Assembly: GCF_937616625.2 (NCBI RefSeq)
Contig: NC_065570.1
Coordinates: 21,538,046-21,602,045 of the forward strand
Source: Mercurialis annua
Taxonomy: Eukaryota; Streptophyta; Magnoliopsida; Malpighiales; Euphorbiaceae
Reading direction: 5' to 3'
DNA: 64,000 nt
A program made the position numbers and the translations under genes. Below are positions 11,722-25,700 of the stretch, piece by piece (position 1 is the first letter of the stretch; every line of letters starts with the position of its first letter). The notes under the pieces were generated by a model. That model was not told the DNA's origin, searched no databases, and saw only the letters and a list, made by a program, of their open reading frames with translations.

Positions 11722-14700
11722 GGCTTAAATCTCTAAAAAGGTGAAACGTTTGGTTTTGTTTAGTAACGTGTGTAAATGTTTGGCTTAAATTGCTAAAAAG
11801 GTTAAATGTTTGGTTTTGTTCCGTAACATTAGTAAACTTTTGTCTTAAATTGCTAAAAAGGTTAAACGCTTGGATTTATTTCGTAGCGTTTGTAAACGTT
11901 TGGCTTAAATTGCTAAAAAGGTGAAACGTTTGGTTTTGTTTCGTAACCTTTGTAAACGTTTTGCTTAAATTGCTATAAAGGTGAAATGCTTGATTTATTT
12001 CGTAACGTTTGTAAACGTTTGGCTTAAATCGCTAAATAGGTGAAACATAGGATTTGCTTCGTAACGTTTAAAACGTTTGGATTTGTTTCGTAACATTTGT
12101 AAACGTTTGGCTTCAATCACTAAATAGGTGAAACGTTTGGATTTGTTTCGTAACGTTTGTAAACGTTTTGATTAAATTGCTAAAAAGGTGAAATGCTTGT
12201 ATTTGTTTCGTAATGTATGTAAATATCTGGCTTAAATAGCTAAAAAGATGAAACGTTTGGATTTGTTTCGTAACGTTTGGAATCGTTTGGCTTAAATCGT
12301 TAAAAAGGTGAAACTTTTGGATTTCCTTCGTAACGTTTTAAACGTCTTGATTTGTTTCGAAATGTTTGGATTTGTTTCGTAAGATTTGTAAATGTTTGGA
12401 TTTGTTTTGTAACGTTTGTAAATGTTTGGCTTAAATTGCTAAAAAGGTTAAACGCTTGGATTTGTTTCGTAACGTTTGTAATCATTTTGTTTAAATTGCT
12501 AAAAAGGTGAAACAGTTGGATTTGTTTCGTAACGTCGGTAAACGTTTGGCGTAAATTGCTTAAAAGGTGAAATGCTTGGATTTGTTTCGTTACGTTTGTA
12601 AACGTTTGGCCTAAATTTCTAAAAAGGTGAAACGCTTGGCTTTGTTTCGTAACATTTGTAAACGTTTGGCTTAAATTGCGAAAAATTTGAAACGTTTGGA
12701 TTTTTTTGTAGCGTTTAAAAACGTTTGGCTTCAATCGCTATAAAGGTGAAACGTTTGGATTTGTTTTGTAATGTGTGTAAACGTTATGCTTTAGTCGCTA
12801 AAAAGGTGAAACGTTTGGATTTGTTTCATAATGTTTCTAACGTTTGGCTCTAAAATGGGGAAACATTTGAATTTGTTTCGTAATGTTTGTAAACGTTTGG
12901 CTAAAATCGCTAAAAGGGGAAACGTTTGGTTTTATTTTGTAAAATTTGTAAACGTTCGGCTTATATCGCTAAAAAGGTGAAACGTTTGGATTTGTTTCGT
13001 AACGTTTGTAAACGTTTGGCTTAAAATACTAGAAAGTTGAATCACTTGGATTTGTTTCGTAACGTTTGTAAACGTTTGGCTTAAATTGCTAAAAAGGTGA
13101 AACGCTTGGATTTGTTTCGTAACGTTTTAAACGTTTGGCTTAAATCGCTAAAAAGGTGAAACACTTGGATTTGTTTCGTAACGTTTGTAAACGTTTTGCT
13201 TAAATCGCAAAAAAGGTGAAACACTTGGATTTGTTTCGTAATGTTTGTAAACATTTGGCTTAAATTGCTAAATAGGTGAAACGCTTGGATTTGTATCGTA
13301 ACGTTTGGCTTAAATTACTAAAAAGGTGAAACACTTGGATTTGTTTCATAACGTTTGTAAACATTTGCCTTAAATTGCTAAAAAGGTGAAACGCTTGGAT
13401 TTGTTTCGTAACATTTGTAAACATTTGCCTTAAATTTCTAAAATGGTGGAACGCTTTGATTTGTTTCGTAAAGTTTGTAAACGTTTGGCTTAAATTTCTA
13501 AAAATGAGAAACATTTGATTTGTTTTGTAACATTTTTAAACGTTTTACTTAAATTGGTAAAAATTTAATGTTTGAATTTGTTTCGTAACGTTTGTAAAAG
13601 TTTGGCTTAAATCGCTAAAAAGGTGAAACGTTTGGATTTGTTTCGTATCGTTTGTAAAAGTTTGGCTTAGATCGCTAAAAAGGTGAAACGTTTGGATTTG
13701 TTTCGTAACCTTTGTAAACGTTTGGATTAAATCTCTTAAATGGTGAAACGCTTTGATTTGTTTCATAACGTGTCTAAACGTTTGGCTTAAATTGCTAAAA
13801 AGGAGAAACGCTTGGATTTGTTTAGCAACGTTTGTAAACGTTTGGCTTAAATTGCTTAAGGGTTAAACGTTTGGATTTCTTTCGTAGTGTTTATAAACGG
13901 TTGGCTTAAATTGCTAAAAAGGTGAAACGTTTGGATTTGTTTCGTAGCGTTTATAAACGTTTGGCTTAAATCGCTAAACGTTTGGATTTGTTTCGTACCG
14001 TTTGTAAACGTTTTGCTTAAATTGCCAAATATGGAAATATTTGGATTTGTTTCATAATGTTTGTAAATCTTTGGCTTAAATCGCTAAAAATGTGAAACGT
14101 TTGGATTTGTTTCATAACATTTTCAACGTTTGGTGTTGATTCGTAACGTTTATACACATTTGGCTTAAATCGCTAAAAAGGTGAAACGTTTGGATTTGTT
14201 TCTTAACGTTTGTAAACGTTTGGCTAAAATTGCTAAAAAGGTGAAACGTTTGGATTTATTTCGTAACATTTGTAAACGTTTGGCTTCAATCGCTAAAAAG
14301 GTGAAACGTTTGGCTTAAATCGCTAAAAAGGTGAAACGTTTGGATTTGTTTCGTAACGTTTGTAAACGTTTAGCTTAAATCGCTAAAATGGGGAAACGTT
14401 TAGATTTGTTTCGTAACGTTTGTAATCATTTTGATTTGTTTCGTAACGTTTGTAAACGTTTGGTTTTGTTTCATAACGTTTATAAACGTTTGGCTAAACT
14501 GGCTAAAATGGGGAAACGTTTGGATTTATTTCTTATCATTTGTAATCGTTTGGCTTCAATCGCTAAAAAGGTGAAACGTTTGGATTTGTTTCGTAACGTC
14601 TTTAAACATTTTGCTTAAATTGCTAAAAATGTGAAAACTTTATTTTTGTTTCATAACGTTTATAAACGTTTGGCTTAAATCGCTAAAATGGGGAAACGTT

Positions 14701-16106
14701 TGGATTTGTTTCGTAACGTTTGTAAACGTTTGGCTTCAATCGTTAAAAAGGTGAAATGTTTGTAAACGTTTGGCTTAAATTGATAAAAATGTGAAACGTT
14801 TGTTTTTGTTCCGTAATGTTTATAAACGTTTGGATTTATTTCGTAACGTTTAAAAGATTTGCCTTAAATCGCTAAAAATGTTAAACGTTTGGTTTTGTTT
14901 TGTAACGTTTATAAACGTTTCGCTTAAATCGCTAAAAACGGGAAACGTTGGGATTGGATTCGTAATGTTTGTAAACGTTTGGCTTATATTGCTAAAAAGG
15001 TGAAACACTTTCATTTGTTTCATAAATTTTGTAAACATTTGGCTTGAATCGCTAAAAAGGTGAAACGCTTGGATTTGTTTCGTAACGTTTGCAAACGTTT
15101 GGCTTAAGTCGCTAAAAATGTGATAGTTTGGTTTTCTTTCGTAACGTTTGTAATCGTTTTGCTTAAATCGCTAAACATGTTAAACGTTTGGTTTTGTTTC
15201 TTAACGTTTGTAAACGTTTAGATTTATTTCGTGAAGTTTTAAAGATTTGGATTAAATAGCTAAAAAGGTTAAACGTTTGGTTTTGTTTTGTAACGATTGT
15301 AAACGTTTGGCTTAAATCGCTAAAAACGTGAAAGGTTTGGATTTGTTTTGTAACGGTTGCAAATATTTGGCTTAAATCGTTAAAAAGGTGAAACGTTAGG
15401 ATTTCTTTCGTAACGTTTGTAAACGTTTGGCTTAAATTGCTAAAAAGGTGAAACATTTGGATTTGTTTCGTAGCATTTGTAAACGCTTGGATTAAATCTC
15501 CAAAAAGGTTAAATGTTTGAATTTGTTTCGTACCGTTTGTAAACGTTTGGATTAAGTCGCTAAAAAGGTGAAACGTTTTGATTTGTTTGGTAACGCTTGT
15601 AAACGGTTGCCTTGAATTGCTAAAAAGGTGAAACGCTTGGTTTTGTTTCGTAAAGTTTGTAAATGTTTGGATTTAATTGCTAAATATGGGAAACATTTGG
15701 ATTTGTTTCGTAATGTTTGTTAACATTTGGCTTAAATCGCTAAAACTGTGAAAAATTTGGATTTGTTTCGTAATATTTTAAACGTTTGGTTTTGTTTCGT
15801 AATGTTATAAACGTTTGGCTTATATCACTAAAAAGGGGAAACATTTGCATTTGTTTCGTAACGTTTGTAAACGTTTCGCTTCAATCGGTAAAAAGGTGAA
15901 ACGTTTTTATTTGTTTCGTAATGTTTGTAAACGCTTGGCTTGAATCGCTAAATATGGGAAACGTTTGGATTTGTTTCGTAATGTTTGTAAACGTTTGGCT
16001 TAAATCGCTAAAAATGTGAAATGTTTAGATTTGTTTCGTAAAATTTTAAACATTTGGTTTTGTTTCGTAACGTTTATTAACGTTTGGCTTAAATCGCTAA
16101 AAAGGT

Positions 16107-19100
16107 GAAACGTTTGGTTTTGCTTCGTAACATTTGTAAACATTTGGCTTAAATTGCTAAGCAGGTTAAACGTTTGGATTTTTTTCGTAACATTTTTAAA
16201 TGTTTGGCTTCAACTGCTAAAAAGGGGAAACGTTTGGTTTAAATCGCTAAAAAGGTGAAACATTTTGATTTGTTTCGTAACGTTTGTAAATATTTGGCTT
16301 AAATCGCTAAAATGGGGAAACGTTTGGATTTATTTCGTAACATTTGTAAACATTTGGATTTGTTTCGTAGCATTTGTAAACGTTTGGTTTTGTTTCGTAA
16401 CGTTTATAAACGTTCGGCTTAAATCGCTAAAATGGGGAAACGTTTGGATTTGTTTCTTATCAATTGTAAACGTTTGGCTTCAATCGCTAAAAAGGTGAAA
16501 CGTTTGGATTTGTTTCGTAACGTTTATAAACGTTTTGCTTAAATTGCTAAAAATGTAAAAAGTTTGTTTTTGTTCCGTAATGTTTATAAACTTTTGGATT
16601 TGTTTCGTAACATTTGTAAACGTTTGGTTTAAATAGCTAAAGTGGGGAAACGTTTGGATTAGTTTCGTAACATTTGTAAACGTTTGGATTTGTTTCGTAA
16701 CGTTTGTAAACATATAGATTTGTTTCGTAACATTTATAAACGTTTGGCTTAAAGCGTTAAAACGGGGAAACGTTTGGATTTGTTTTGTAACGTTTGTAAA
16801 TGTTTCGTCTCAATCGCTAAAAAGATAAAACGTTTGGATTTTTTTGTAACGTTTGTAAACGTTTGGCTTAAATTGCTAAAAATTTGAAACGTATGTTTTT
16901 GATCCATAATGTTTATAAACGTTTGGATTTAAATAGCTAAATAGGTTAAACGTTTGGTTTTGTTTTTTTACGTTTGTAAACGTTTGGCCTAAATTGCTAA
17001 AAAGGTAAAACGTTTGGATTTGTTTTATAACGTTTGTAAACGTTTGGCTTATATTGCTAAAAAGGTAAAACGCTTGGATTTTTTTCATAACTTTTGCAAA
17101 CGTTTGGCTTAAATGGCTAAAAATGTGAAACGTTTGGTTTTCTTCTGTAACGTTTGTAAACGTTTGGCTTATATCGCTAAACATGTGAAACGTTTGGATT
17201 TGTTTCGTAACGTTTTAAACGTTTGATTTTGTTTCTTAACGTTTGTAAACGTTTGGCTTAAATCGCTAAAAAGGCAAAACGTTTGGATTTGCTTCGTAAC
17301 GTTTGTAAACATTCGGCATAAATCGCTAAAAATGTGGAACATTTCTTTTTGTTCTGAAAAGTTTATAAACGTTTGGTTTAAATCGCTAAAAAGGTATGAT
17401 GTTTGGATTGTTTTCGTAACGCTTGTAAACGTTTGGCTTAAATCGCCAAAAAGGCGAAACGTTTGGTTTTGTGTCGTAACGTTTAGAAACATTTGGCTTA
17501 TATCTCTAAAAATGTGAAACGCTTGGATTTGTTTCGTAACGTTTGTAAACGTTTGGCTTAAATGGCTAAAAAGTTTAAATGCTTGGATTTGTTTTGTAAC
17601 GTTTGTAAACGTTTGGCTTAAATTGCTAAAAAGGGAAAACGTTTGTAAACGTTTGGTCTAAATTGCTAAAAAGGTGAAACATTTGGTTTTGTTTCGTAAC
17701 CTTTGTAAACGTTCGGTTTAAATTGCTAAAAGGGTGAAACAGTTGGATTTGTTTCCTACCGTTTTAAACGTTTGGATTTGTTTCGCAACGTTTGTAAACG
17801 TTTGGCTTCAATCACTAAAAAGGTGAAACGTTTGAATTTGTTTCGTAACGTTTGTAAACTTTTGGCTTAAATCACAAAAAATGTGAAACGTTTGAATTTT
17901 TTTCGTAACGTTTACAAACGTTTGGTTTTGTTTTGTAACGTTTATAAACGTTTGGCTTATTTTGCTAAAATGGGGAAACGTTTGGTGTTGTTTTGTAACG
18001 TTTGGAAACGTTTGGATTTGTTTCGTAATGTTTTAAACATTTCATTTTGTTTCGAAACGTTTGTAAACGTTTGGCTTAAATTGCTTAAAAGGTGAAACAT
18101 TTGGTTTTGTTTCGTAACGTTTGTAAACGTTTGGCTTAAATCGCAAAAAAGGTGAATCGTTTGGATTTGCTTCGTAACGTTTGTAAACATTTGGCTTAAA
18201 TCGGTAAAAAGTTGAAATGTTTGGTTCTGTATCGTAACGTTTGTAAACGTTTGGCTTAAATCGCAAAAAAGGTAAGACGTTTGGTTTCGTTTCGTAACGT
18301 TTGTAAACGTTTGAATTTGTTTCGTAACATTTTAAACGTTTGGTTTTGTTTTGTAACGTTTGTAAACATTGGTTTCGTTTTGTAACGTTTGTAAACGTTA
18401 GGCTTTAATCCCTAAATAGGTGAAACGTTTGATTTTGTTTCACAACGTTTGTAAACATTTGGATTTATATCGTAACATTTGTTTTGTAAAATTTTAAATG
18501 TTTAGTTTTGTTTCGTAACGTTTGTAAAAGTTTGGCTTAAATTGCTAAAAAGGTGAAACGTTTGGTTTTGTTTCGTAACGTTTGTAAACGTTTAGCTTAA
18601 ATCGCTAAAAAGGTTAAACGTTTAGTTTTGTTTCATAACGTTTGTAAATGTTTGGATTTATATCGTAACGTTTGTTTTGTAACATTTTAAATGTTTGGTT
18701 TTGTTTCGTAACGCTTGTAAAAGTTTGGCTTAAATCGCTAAAAAGGTGAAACGTTTGGTTTTGTTTAGTAACGTGTGTAAATGTTTGGCTTAAATTGCTA
18801 AAAAGGTTAAATGTTTGGATTTATTTCGTAGCATTTGTAAACGGTTCGGTTCAATTGCTAAAAAGATGAAACGTTTTGGTTTTGTTCCGTAACGTTAGTA
18901 AACTTTTGGCTTAAATTGCTAAAAAGGTTAAACGCTTGGATTTGTTTCGTAGCGTTTGTAAACGTTTGGCTTAAATCGCTAAAAAGGTGAAACGTTTGGC
19001 TTTGTTTCCTAACGTTTGTAAACGTTTGGCTTAAATCGCTAAATAGGTGAAACGTAGGATTTGCTTCGTAACGTTTAAAACGTTTGGATTTGTTTCGTAA

Positions 19101-19424
19101 CATTTGTAAACGTTTGGCTTCAATCACTAAATAGGTGAAACGTTTGGATTTGTTTCGTAACGTTTGCAAACGTTTTGATTAAATTGCTAACAAGGTGAAA
19201 TGCTTGTATTTGTTTCGTAATGTTTGTAAATATTTGGCTTAAATAGCTAAAAAGATGAAACGTTTGGTTTTGTATCGTAACGTTTGTAAACGTTTGGCTT
19301 AAATCGCAAAAAAGGTAAAACGTTTGGTTTCGTTTCGTAACGTTTGTAAACGTTTGTATTTGTTTCGTAACATTTTAAACGTTTGGTTTTGTTTTGTAAC
19401 GTTTGTAAACATTGGTTTTGTTTT
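16107..19424. repeat. Higher-order satellite block, copy 1 (3318 bp)
   Basis: Open frames and diagnostic variants of this block recur exactly 3318 bp downstream over most of its length; for example, positions 16265, 17332 and 17883 map to 19583, 20650 and 21201. I noticed only scattered single-base differences, such as ATTGCTAAAAATG at about 16543 against ATTGTTAAAAATG at 19861. This indicates a recent unequal exchange. Confidence 0.9.
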
Positions 19425-22400
19425 GAAACGTTTGGTTTTGCTTCGTAACATTTGTAAACATTTGGCTTAAATTGCTAAGCAGGTTAAATGTTTGGATTTT
19501 TTTCGTAACATTTTTAAATGTTTGGCTTCAACTGCTAAAAAGGGGAAACGTTTGGTTTAAATCGCTAAAAAGGTGAAACATTTTGATTTGTTTCGTAACG
19601 TTTGTAAATATTTGGCTTAAATCGCTAAAATGGGGAAACGTTTGGATTTATTTCGTAACATTTGTAAACATTTGGATTTGTTTCGTAGCATTTGTAAACG
19701 TTTGGTTTTGTTTCGTAACGTTTATAAACGTTCGGCTTAAATCGCTAAAATGGGGAAACGTTTGGATTTGTTTCTTATCAATTGTAAACGTTTGGCTTCA
19801 ATCGCTAAAAAGGTGAAACGTTTGGATTTGTTTCGTAACGTTTATAAACGTTTTGCTTAAATTGTTAAAAATGTAAAAAGTTTGTTTTTGTTCCGTAATG
19901 TTTATAAACTTTTGGATTTGTTTCGTAACATTTGTAAACGTTTGGTTTAAATAGCTAAAGTGGGGAAACGTTTGGATTAGTTTCGTAACATTTGTAAACG
20001 TTTGGATTTGTTTCGTAACGTTTGTAAACATATAGATTTGTTTCGTAACATTTATAAACGTTTGGCTTAAAGCGTTAAAACGGGGAAACGTTTGGATTTG
20101 TTTTGTAACGTTTGTAAATGTTTCGTCTCAATCGCTAAAAAGATAAAACGTTTGGATTTTTTTGTAACGTTTGTAAACGTTTGGCTTAAATTGCTAAAAA
20201 TTTGAAACGTATGTTTTTGATCCATAATGATTATAAACGTTTGGATTTAAATAGCTAAATAGGTTAAACGTTTGGTTTTGTTTTTTTACGTTTGTAAACG
20301 TTTGGCCTAAATTGCTAAAAAGGTAAAACGTTTGGATTTGTTTTATAACGTTTGTAAACGTTTGGCTTATATTGCTAAAAAGGTAAAACGCTTGGATTTT
20401 TTTCATAACTTTTGCAAACGTTTGGCTTAAATGGCTAAAAATGTGAAACGTTTGGTTTTCTTCTGTAACGTTTGTAAACGTTTGGCTTATATCGCTAAAC
20501 ATGTGAAACGTTTGGATTTGTTTCGTAACGTTTTAAACGTTTGATTTTGTTTCTTAACGTTTGTAAACGTTTGGCTTAAATCGTTAAAAAGGCAAAACGT
20601 TTGGATTTGCTTCGTAACGTTTGTAAACATTCGGCATAAATCGCTAAAAATGTGGAACATTTCTTTTTGTTCTGAAAAGTTTATAAACGTTTGGTTTAAA
20701 TCGCTAAAAAGGTATGATGTTTGGATTGTTTTCGTAACGCTTGTAAACGTTTGGCTTAAATCGCCAAAAAGGCGAAACGTTTGGTTTTGTTTCGTAACGT
20801 TTAGAAACATTTGGCTTATATCTCTAAAAATGTGAAACGCTTGGATTTGTTTCGTAACGTTTGTAAACGTTTGGCTTAAATGGCTAAAAAGTTTAAATGC
20901 TTGGATTTGTTTTGTAACGTTTGTAAACATTTGGCTTAAATTGCTAAAAAGGGAAAACGTTTGTAAACGTTTGGTCTAAATTGCTAAAAAGGTGAAACAT
21001 TTGGTTTTGTTTCGTAACCTTTGTAAACGTTCGGTTTAAATTGCTAAAAGGGTGAAACGGTTGGATTTGTTTCCTACCGTTTTAAACGTTTGAATTTGTT
21101 TCGCAACGTTTGTAAACGTTTGGCTTCAATCACTAAAAAGGTGAAACGTTTGAATTTGTTTCGTAACGTTTGTAAACTTTTGGCTTAAATCACAAAAAAT
21201 GTGAAACGTTTGAATTTTTTTCGTAACGTTTACAAACGTTTGGTTTTGTTTTGTAACGTTTATAAACGTTTGGCTTATTTTGCTAAAATGGGGAAACGTT
21301 TGGTGTTGTTTTGTAACGTTTGGAAACGTTTGGATTTGTTTCGTAATGTTTTAAACATTTCATTTTGTTTCGTAACGTTTGTAAACGTTTGGCTTAAATT
21401 GCTTAAAAGGTGAAACATTTGGTTTTGTTTCGTAACGTTTGTAAACGTTTGGCTTAAATCGCAAAAAGGTGAATCGTTTGGATTTGCTTCGTAACGTTTG
21501 TAAACATTTGGCTTAAATCGGTAAAAAGTTGAAATGTTTGGTTCTGTATCGTAACGTTTGTAAACGTTTGGCTTAAATCGCAAAAAAGGTAAAACGTTTG
21601 GTTTCGTTTCGTAACGTTTGTAAACGTTTGAATTTGTTTCGTAACATTTTAAACGTTTGGTTTTGTTTTGTAACGTTTGTAAACATTGGTTTCGTTTCGT
21701 AACGTTTGTAAACGTTAGGCTTTAATCCCTAAATAGGTGAAACGTTTGATTTTGTTTCACAACGTTTGTAAACATTTGGATTTATATCGTAACATTTGTT
21801 TTGTAAAATTTTAAATGTTTAGTTTTGTTTCGTAACGTTTGTAAAAGTTTGGCTTAAATTGCTAAAAAGGTGAAACGTTTGGTTTTGTTTCGTAACGTTT
21901 GTAAACGTTTAGCTTAAATCGCTAAAAAGGTTAAACGTTTAGTTTTGTTTCATAACGTTTGTAAATGTTTGGATTTATATCGTAACGTTTGTTTTGTAAC
22001 ATTTTAAATGTTTGGTTTTGTTTCGTAACGCTTGTAAAAGTTTGGCTTAAATCGCTAAAAAGGTGAAACGTTTGGTTTTGTTTAGTAACGTGTGTAAATG
22101 TTTGGCTTAAATTGCTAAAAAGGTTAAATGTTTGGATTTATTTCGTAGCATTTGTAAACGGTTCGGTTCAATTGCTAAAAAGATGAAACGTTTTGGTTTT
22201 GTTCCGTAACGTTAGTAAACTTTTGGCTTAAATTGCTAAAAAGGTTAAACGCTTGGATTTGTTTCGTAGCGTTTGTAAACGTTTGGCTTAAATGCTAAAA
22301 AGGTGAAACGTTTGGCTTTGTTTCCTAACGTTTGTAAACGTTTGGCTTAAATCGCTAAATAGGTGAAACATAGGATTTGCTTCGTAACGTTTAAAACGTT

Positions 22401-22740
22401 TGGATTTGTTTCGTAACATTTGTAAACGTTTGGCTTCAATCACTAAATAGGTGAAACGTTTGGATTTGTTTCGTAACGTTTGCAAACGTTTTGATTAAAT
22501 TGCTAACAAGGTGAAATGCTTGTATTTGTTTCGTAATGTTTGTAAATATTTGGCTTAAATAGCTAAAAAGATGAAACGTTTGGTTTTGTATCGTAACGTT
22601 TGTAAACGTTTGGCTTAAATCGCAAAAAAGGTAAAACGTTTGGTTTCGTTTCGTAACGTTTGTAAACGTTTGTATTTGTTTCGTAACATTTTAAACGTTT
22701 GGTTTTGTTTTGTAACGTTTGTAAACATTGGTTTTGTTTT
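19425..22740. repeat. Higher-order satellite block, copy 2
   Basis: This is the tandem copy of 16107-19424, about 2 bp shorter through small indels. The fusion point is visible near 19411-19430. There a block-end sequence (ATTGGTTTTGTTTTG) is joined to GAAACGTTTGGTTTTGC of the block start. At the end of copy 2 the same block-end sequence continues instead into GTAACGTTTG. Confidence 0.9.
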
Positions 22741-25700
22741 GTAACGTTTGTAAACGTTAGGCTTTAATCCCTAAATAGGTGAAACGTTTGATTTTGTTTC
22801 ATAACGTTTGTAAATGTTTGGATTTATATCGTAACGTTTGTTTTGTAACATTTTAAATGTTTGGTTTTGTTTCGTAACGTTTGTAAAAGTTTGGCTTAAA
22901 TCGCTAAAAAGGTGAAACGTTTGGTTTTGTTTAGTAACGTGTGTAAACGTTTGGCTTAAATCGCAAAAAAGGTTAAATGTTTTGTTTTGTTATGTAACGT
23001 TAGTAAACTTTTGGCTTAAATTGCTAAAAAGGTTAAACGCTTGGATTTATTTCGTAGCGTTTGTAAACGTTTGGCTTAAATTGCTAAAAAGGGGAAACGT
23101 TTGGTTTTGTTTCGTAACCTTTGTAAACGTTTAGCTTAAATTGCTATGAAGGTGAAATGCTTGATTTGTTTCGTAACGTTTGTAAACGTTTGGCTTAAAT
23201 CGCTAAATAGGTGAAACGTTTGGATTTGCTTCGTAACGTTTAAAACGTTCAGATTTGTTTCGTAACATTTGTAAACGTTTGGCTTCAATCACTAAATAGG
23301 TGAAATGTTTGGATTTGTTTCGTAACGTTTGCAAACGTTTTGATTAAATTGCTAAAAAGGTGAAATGCTTGGATTTGTTTCGTAATGTTTGTAAATATCT
23401 GGCTTAAATAGCTAAAAAGATGAAACGTTATGATTTGTTTCGTAACGTTTGGAAACGTTTGGCTTAAATCGCTAAAAAGGTGAAACTTTTGGATTTCCTT
23501 CGTAACGTTTTAAACATTTTAATTTGTTTTGAAATGTTTGGATGTGTTTCGTAACATTTGTAAATGTTTGGATTTGTTTTGTAACGTTTGTAAACGTTTG
23601 GCTTAAATTGCTAAAAAGGTTAAACGCTTGGATTTGTTTCATAACGTTTGTAAACGTTTGGATTTGTTTTGTAACGTTTGTAAATGTTTGGCTTAAATTG
23701 CTAAAAAGGTTAAACGCTTGGATTTGTTTCATAACGTTTGTAAACGTTTGGCTTAAATCGCTAAAAAGGGGAAACGTTTGGATTTTTTTCGTATCGTTTA
23801 TAAACGTTTGGCATAAATCGCTAAAAAGGGGAAACGTTTTGATTTGTTTCGCACCATTTGTAAACGTTTGGATTTCTTTCATACTGTTCATAAACGTTTG
23901 GATTTGTTTAGTAACGTTTATGAACGTTTGGCTTAAATCGCCAAAAAGTGGAAACGTTTGGATTTGTTTGGCAACGTTTATAAACTTTTGGCTTAAATCG
24001 CTAAAAAGGGGAAACATTTTGATTTGTTTCTTACCGTTTGTCAACGTTAGGCTTAAATCGTTAAAAAGGTGAAACATTTGGCTTAAATTGCTAAAAAGGC
24101 GAAACGCTTGATTTGTTTGGTAACGTTTGTAAATGTTTTGGGTAAGATTGCAAAAAAGGTGAAACGTTTGGATTTGTTTCGTAACGTTTGTGAAACGTTT
24201 AGATTTGTTTCGTATCGTTTGAATTTATTTTGTAACGTTTGTAAACATTTGGCTTAGATTGCTAAAAAGGTGAACACGCTTGGATTTGTTTTGTAACGTT
24301 TGTAAACGTTTGGCTTAAATTACTAAAAAGGTGAAACGCTTGGATTTTGTTTCGTAACGTTTGTAAACATTTGCCTTAAATTGTTAAAAAGGGGAAACGC
24401 TTGGATTTGTTTCGTAACGTTTGTAAACGTTTGGCTTAAATTGCTAAAAAGGCGAAACACTTGATTTGTTTCGTAACGTTTTTAAACGTTTCACTTAAAT
24501 AGCTAAAAAGTGAAACGTTTGGATTTGTTTCGCAACCCTTGTAAAAGTTTGGCTTAAATCGCTAAAAAGGGAAAACGTTTTGATTTGTTTTGTATCATTT
24601 GTAAACATTTGGCTTAAATCGCTAAAAAGGTGAAACGTTTGGATTTGTTTCGTAACCTTTGTAAATGTTTGGATTAAATCTCTAAAATGGTGAAACGCTT
24701 TGACTTGTTTCGTAACGTGCGTAAACGTTTGGCTTAAATTGATAAAAAGGAGAAACGCTTGGATTTGTTTCGTAACCTTTGTAAACGTTTGGCTTAAATC
24801 GCTAAAAAGGTTAAACGTTTGGATTTATTTCGTAGCGTTTATAAATGTTTGGCTTAAATCGCTACAAAGGTGAAACGTTTGGATTTGTTTCGTAGCGTTT
24901 GTAAACATTTGGCTTAAATCGCTAAAAAGGTGAAATGTTTGGATTTATTTCGTAAAGTTTGTAAACGTTTTGATTAAATCGCTAAAAAGGTGAAACGCTT
25001 GGATTTGTTTCGTACCGTTTGTAATCATTTTGTTTAAATTGCTAAAAAGGCGAAACAGTTGGATTTTTTTCGTAACGTCGGTAAACGTTTCGCGTTTGTA
25101 ATCATTTTGGCTTAAATCGCTCAAAAGGTGAAACGCATGGATTTGTTTCGTAACGTTTTTAAACGTTTTGCTTAAATCGCTAAAAAGGTGAAACACTTGG
25201 ATTTATTTCGTAACGTTTGAAAACATTTGGCTTAAATTGCTAAATAGGTGAAACGCTTGGATTTGTTTCGTAACGTTTGGCTTAAATTATTAAAAAGGTG
25301 AAACACTTTGATTTGTTTTGTAACGTTTGTAAACATTTGCCTTAAATTGCTAAAAAGTTGAAACGCTTGGATTTGTTTCGTAATGTTTGTAAACATTTGC
25401 CTTAAATTGCTAAAATGGTGGAACGCTTGGATTTGTTTCATAAAGTTTGTAAACGTTTGGCTTAAATTTCTAAAAATGAGAAACATTTGATTTGTTTCGT
25501 AACGTTTTTAAACGTTTGACTTAAATCGCTAAAAAGATAAATGTTTGAATTTGTTTCGTAACGTTTGTAAAAGTTTGGCTTAAATCGCTAAAAAGGTGAA
25601 ACGTTTGGATTTGTTTCGAATCGTTTGTAAAAGTTTGGCTTAGATCGCTAAAAATGTGAAATGATTGGATTTGTTTCGTAACCTTTGTAAATGTTTGGAT

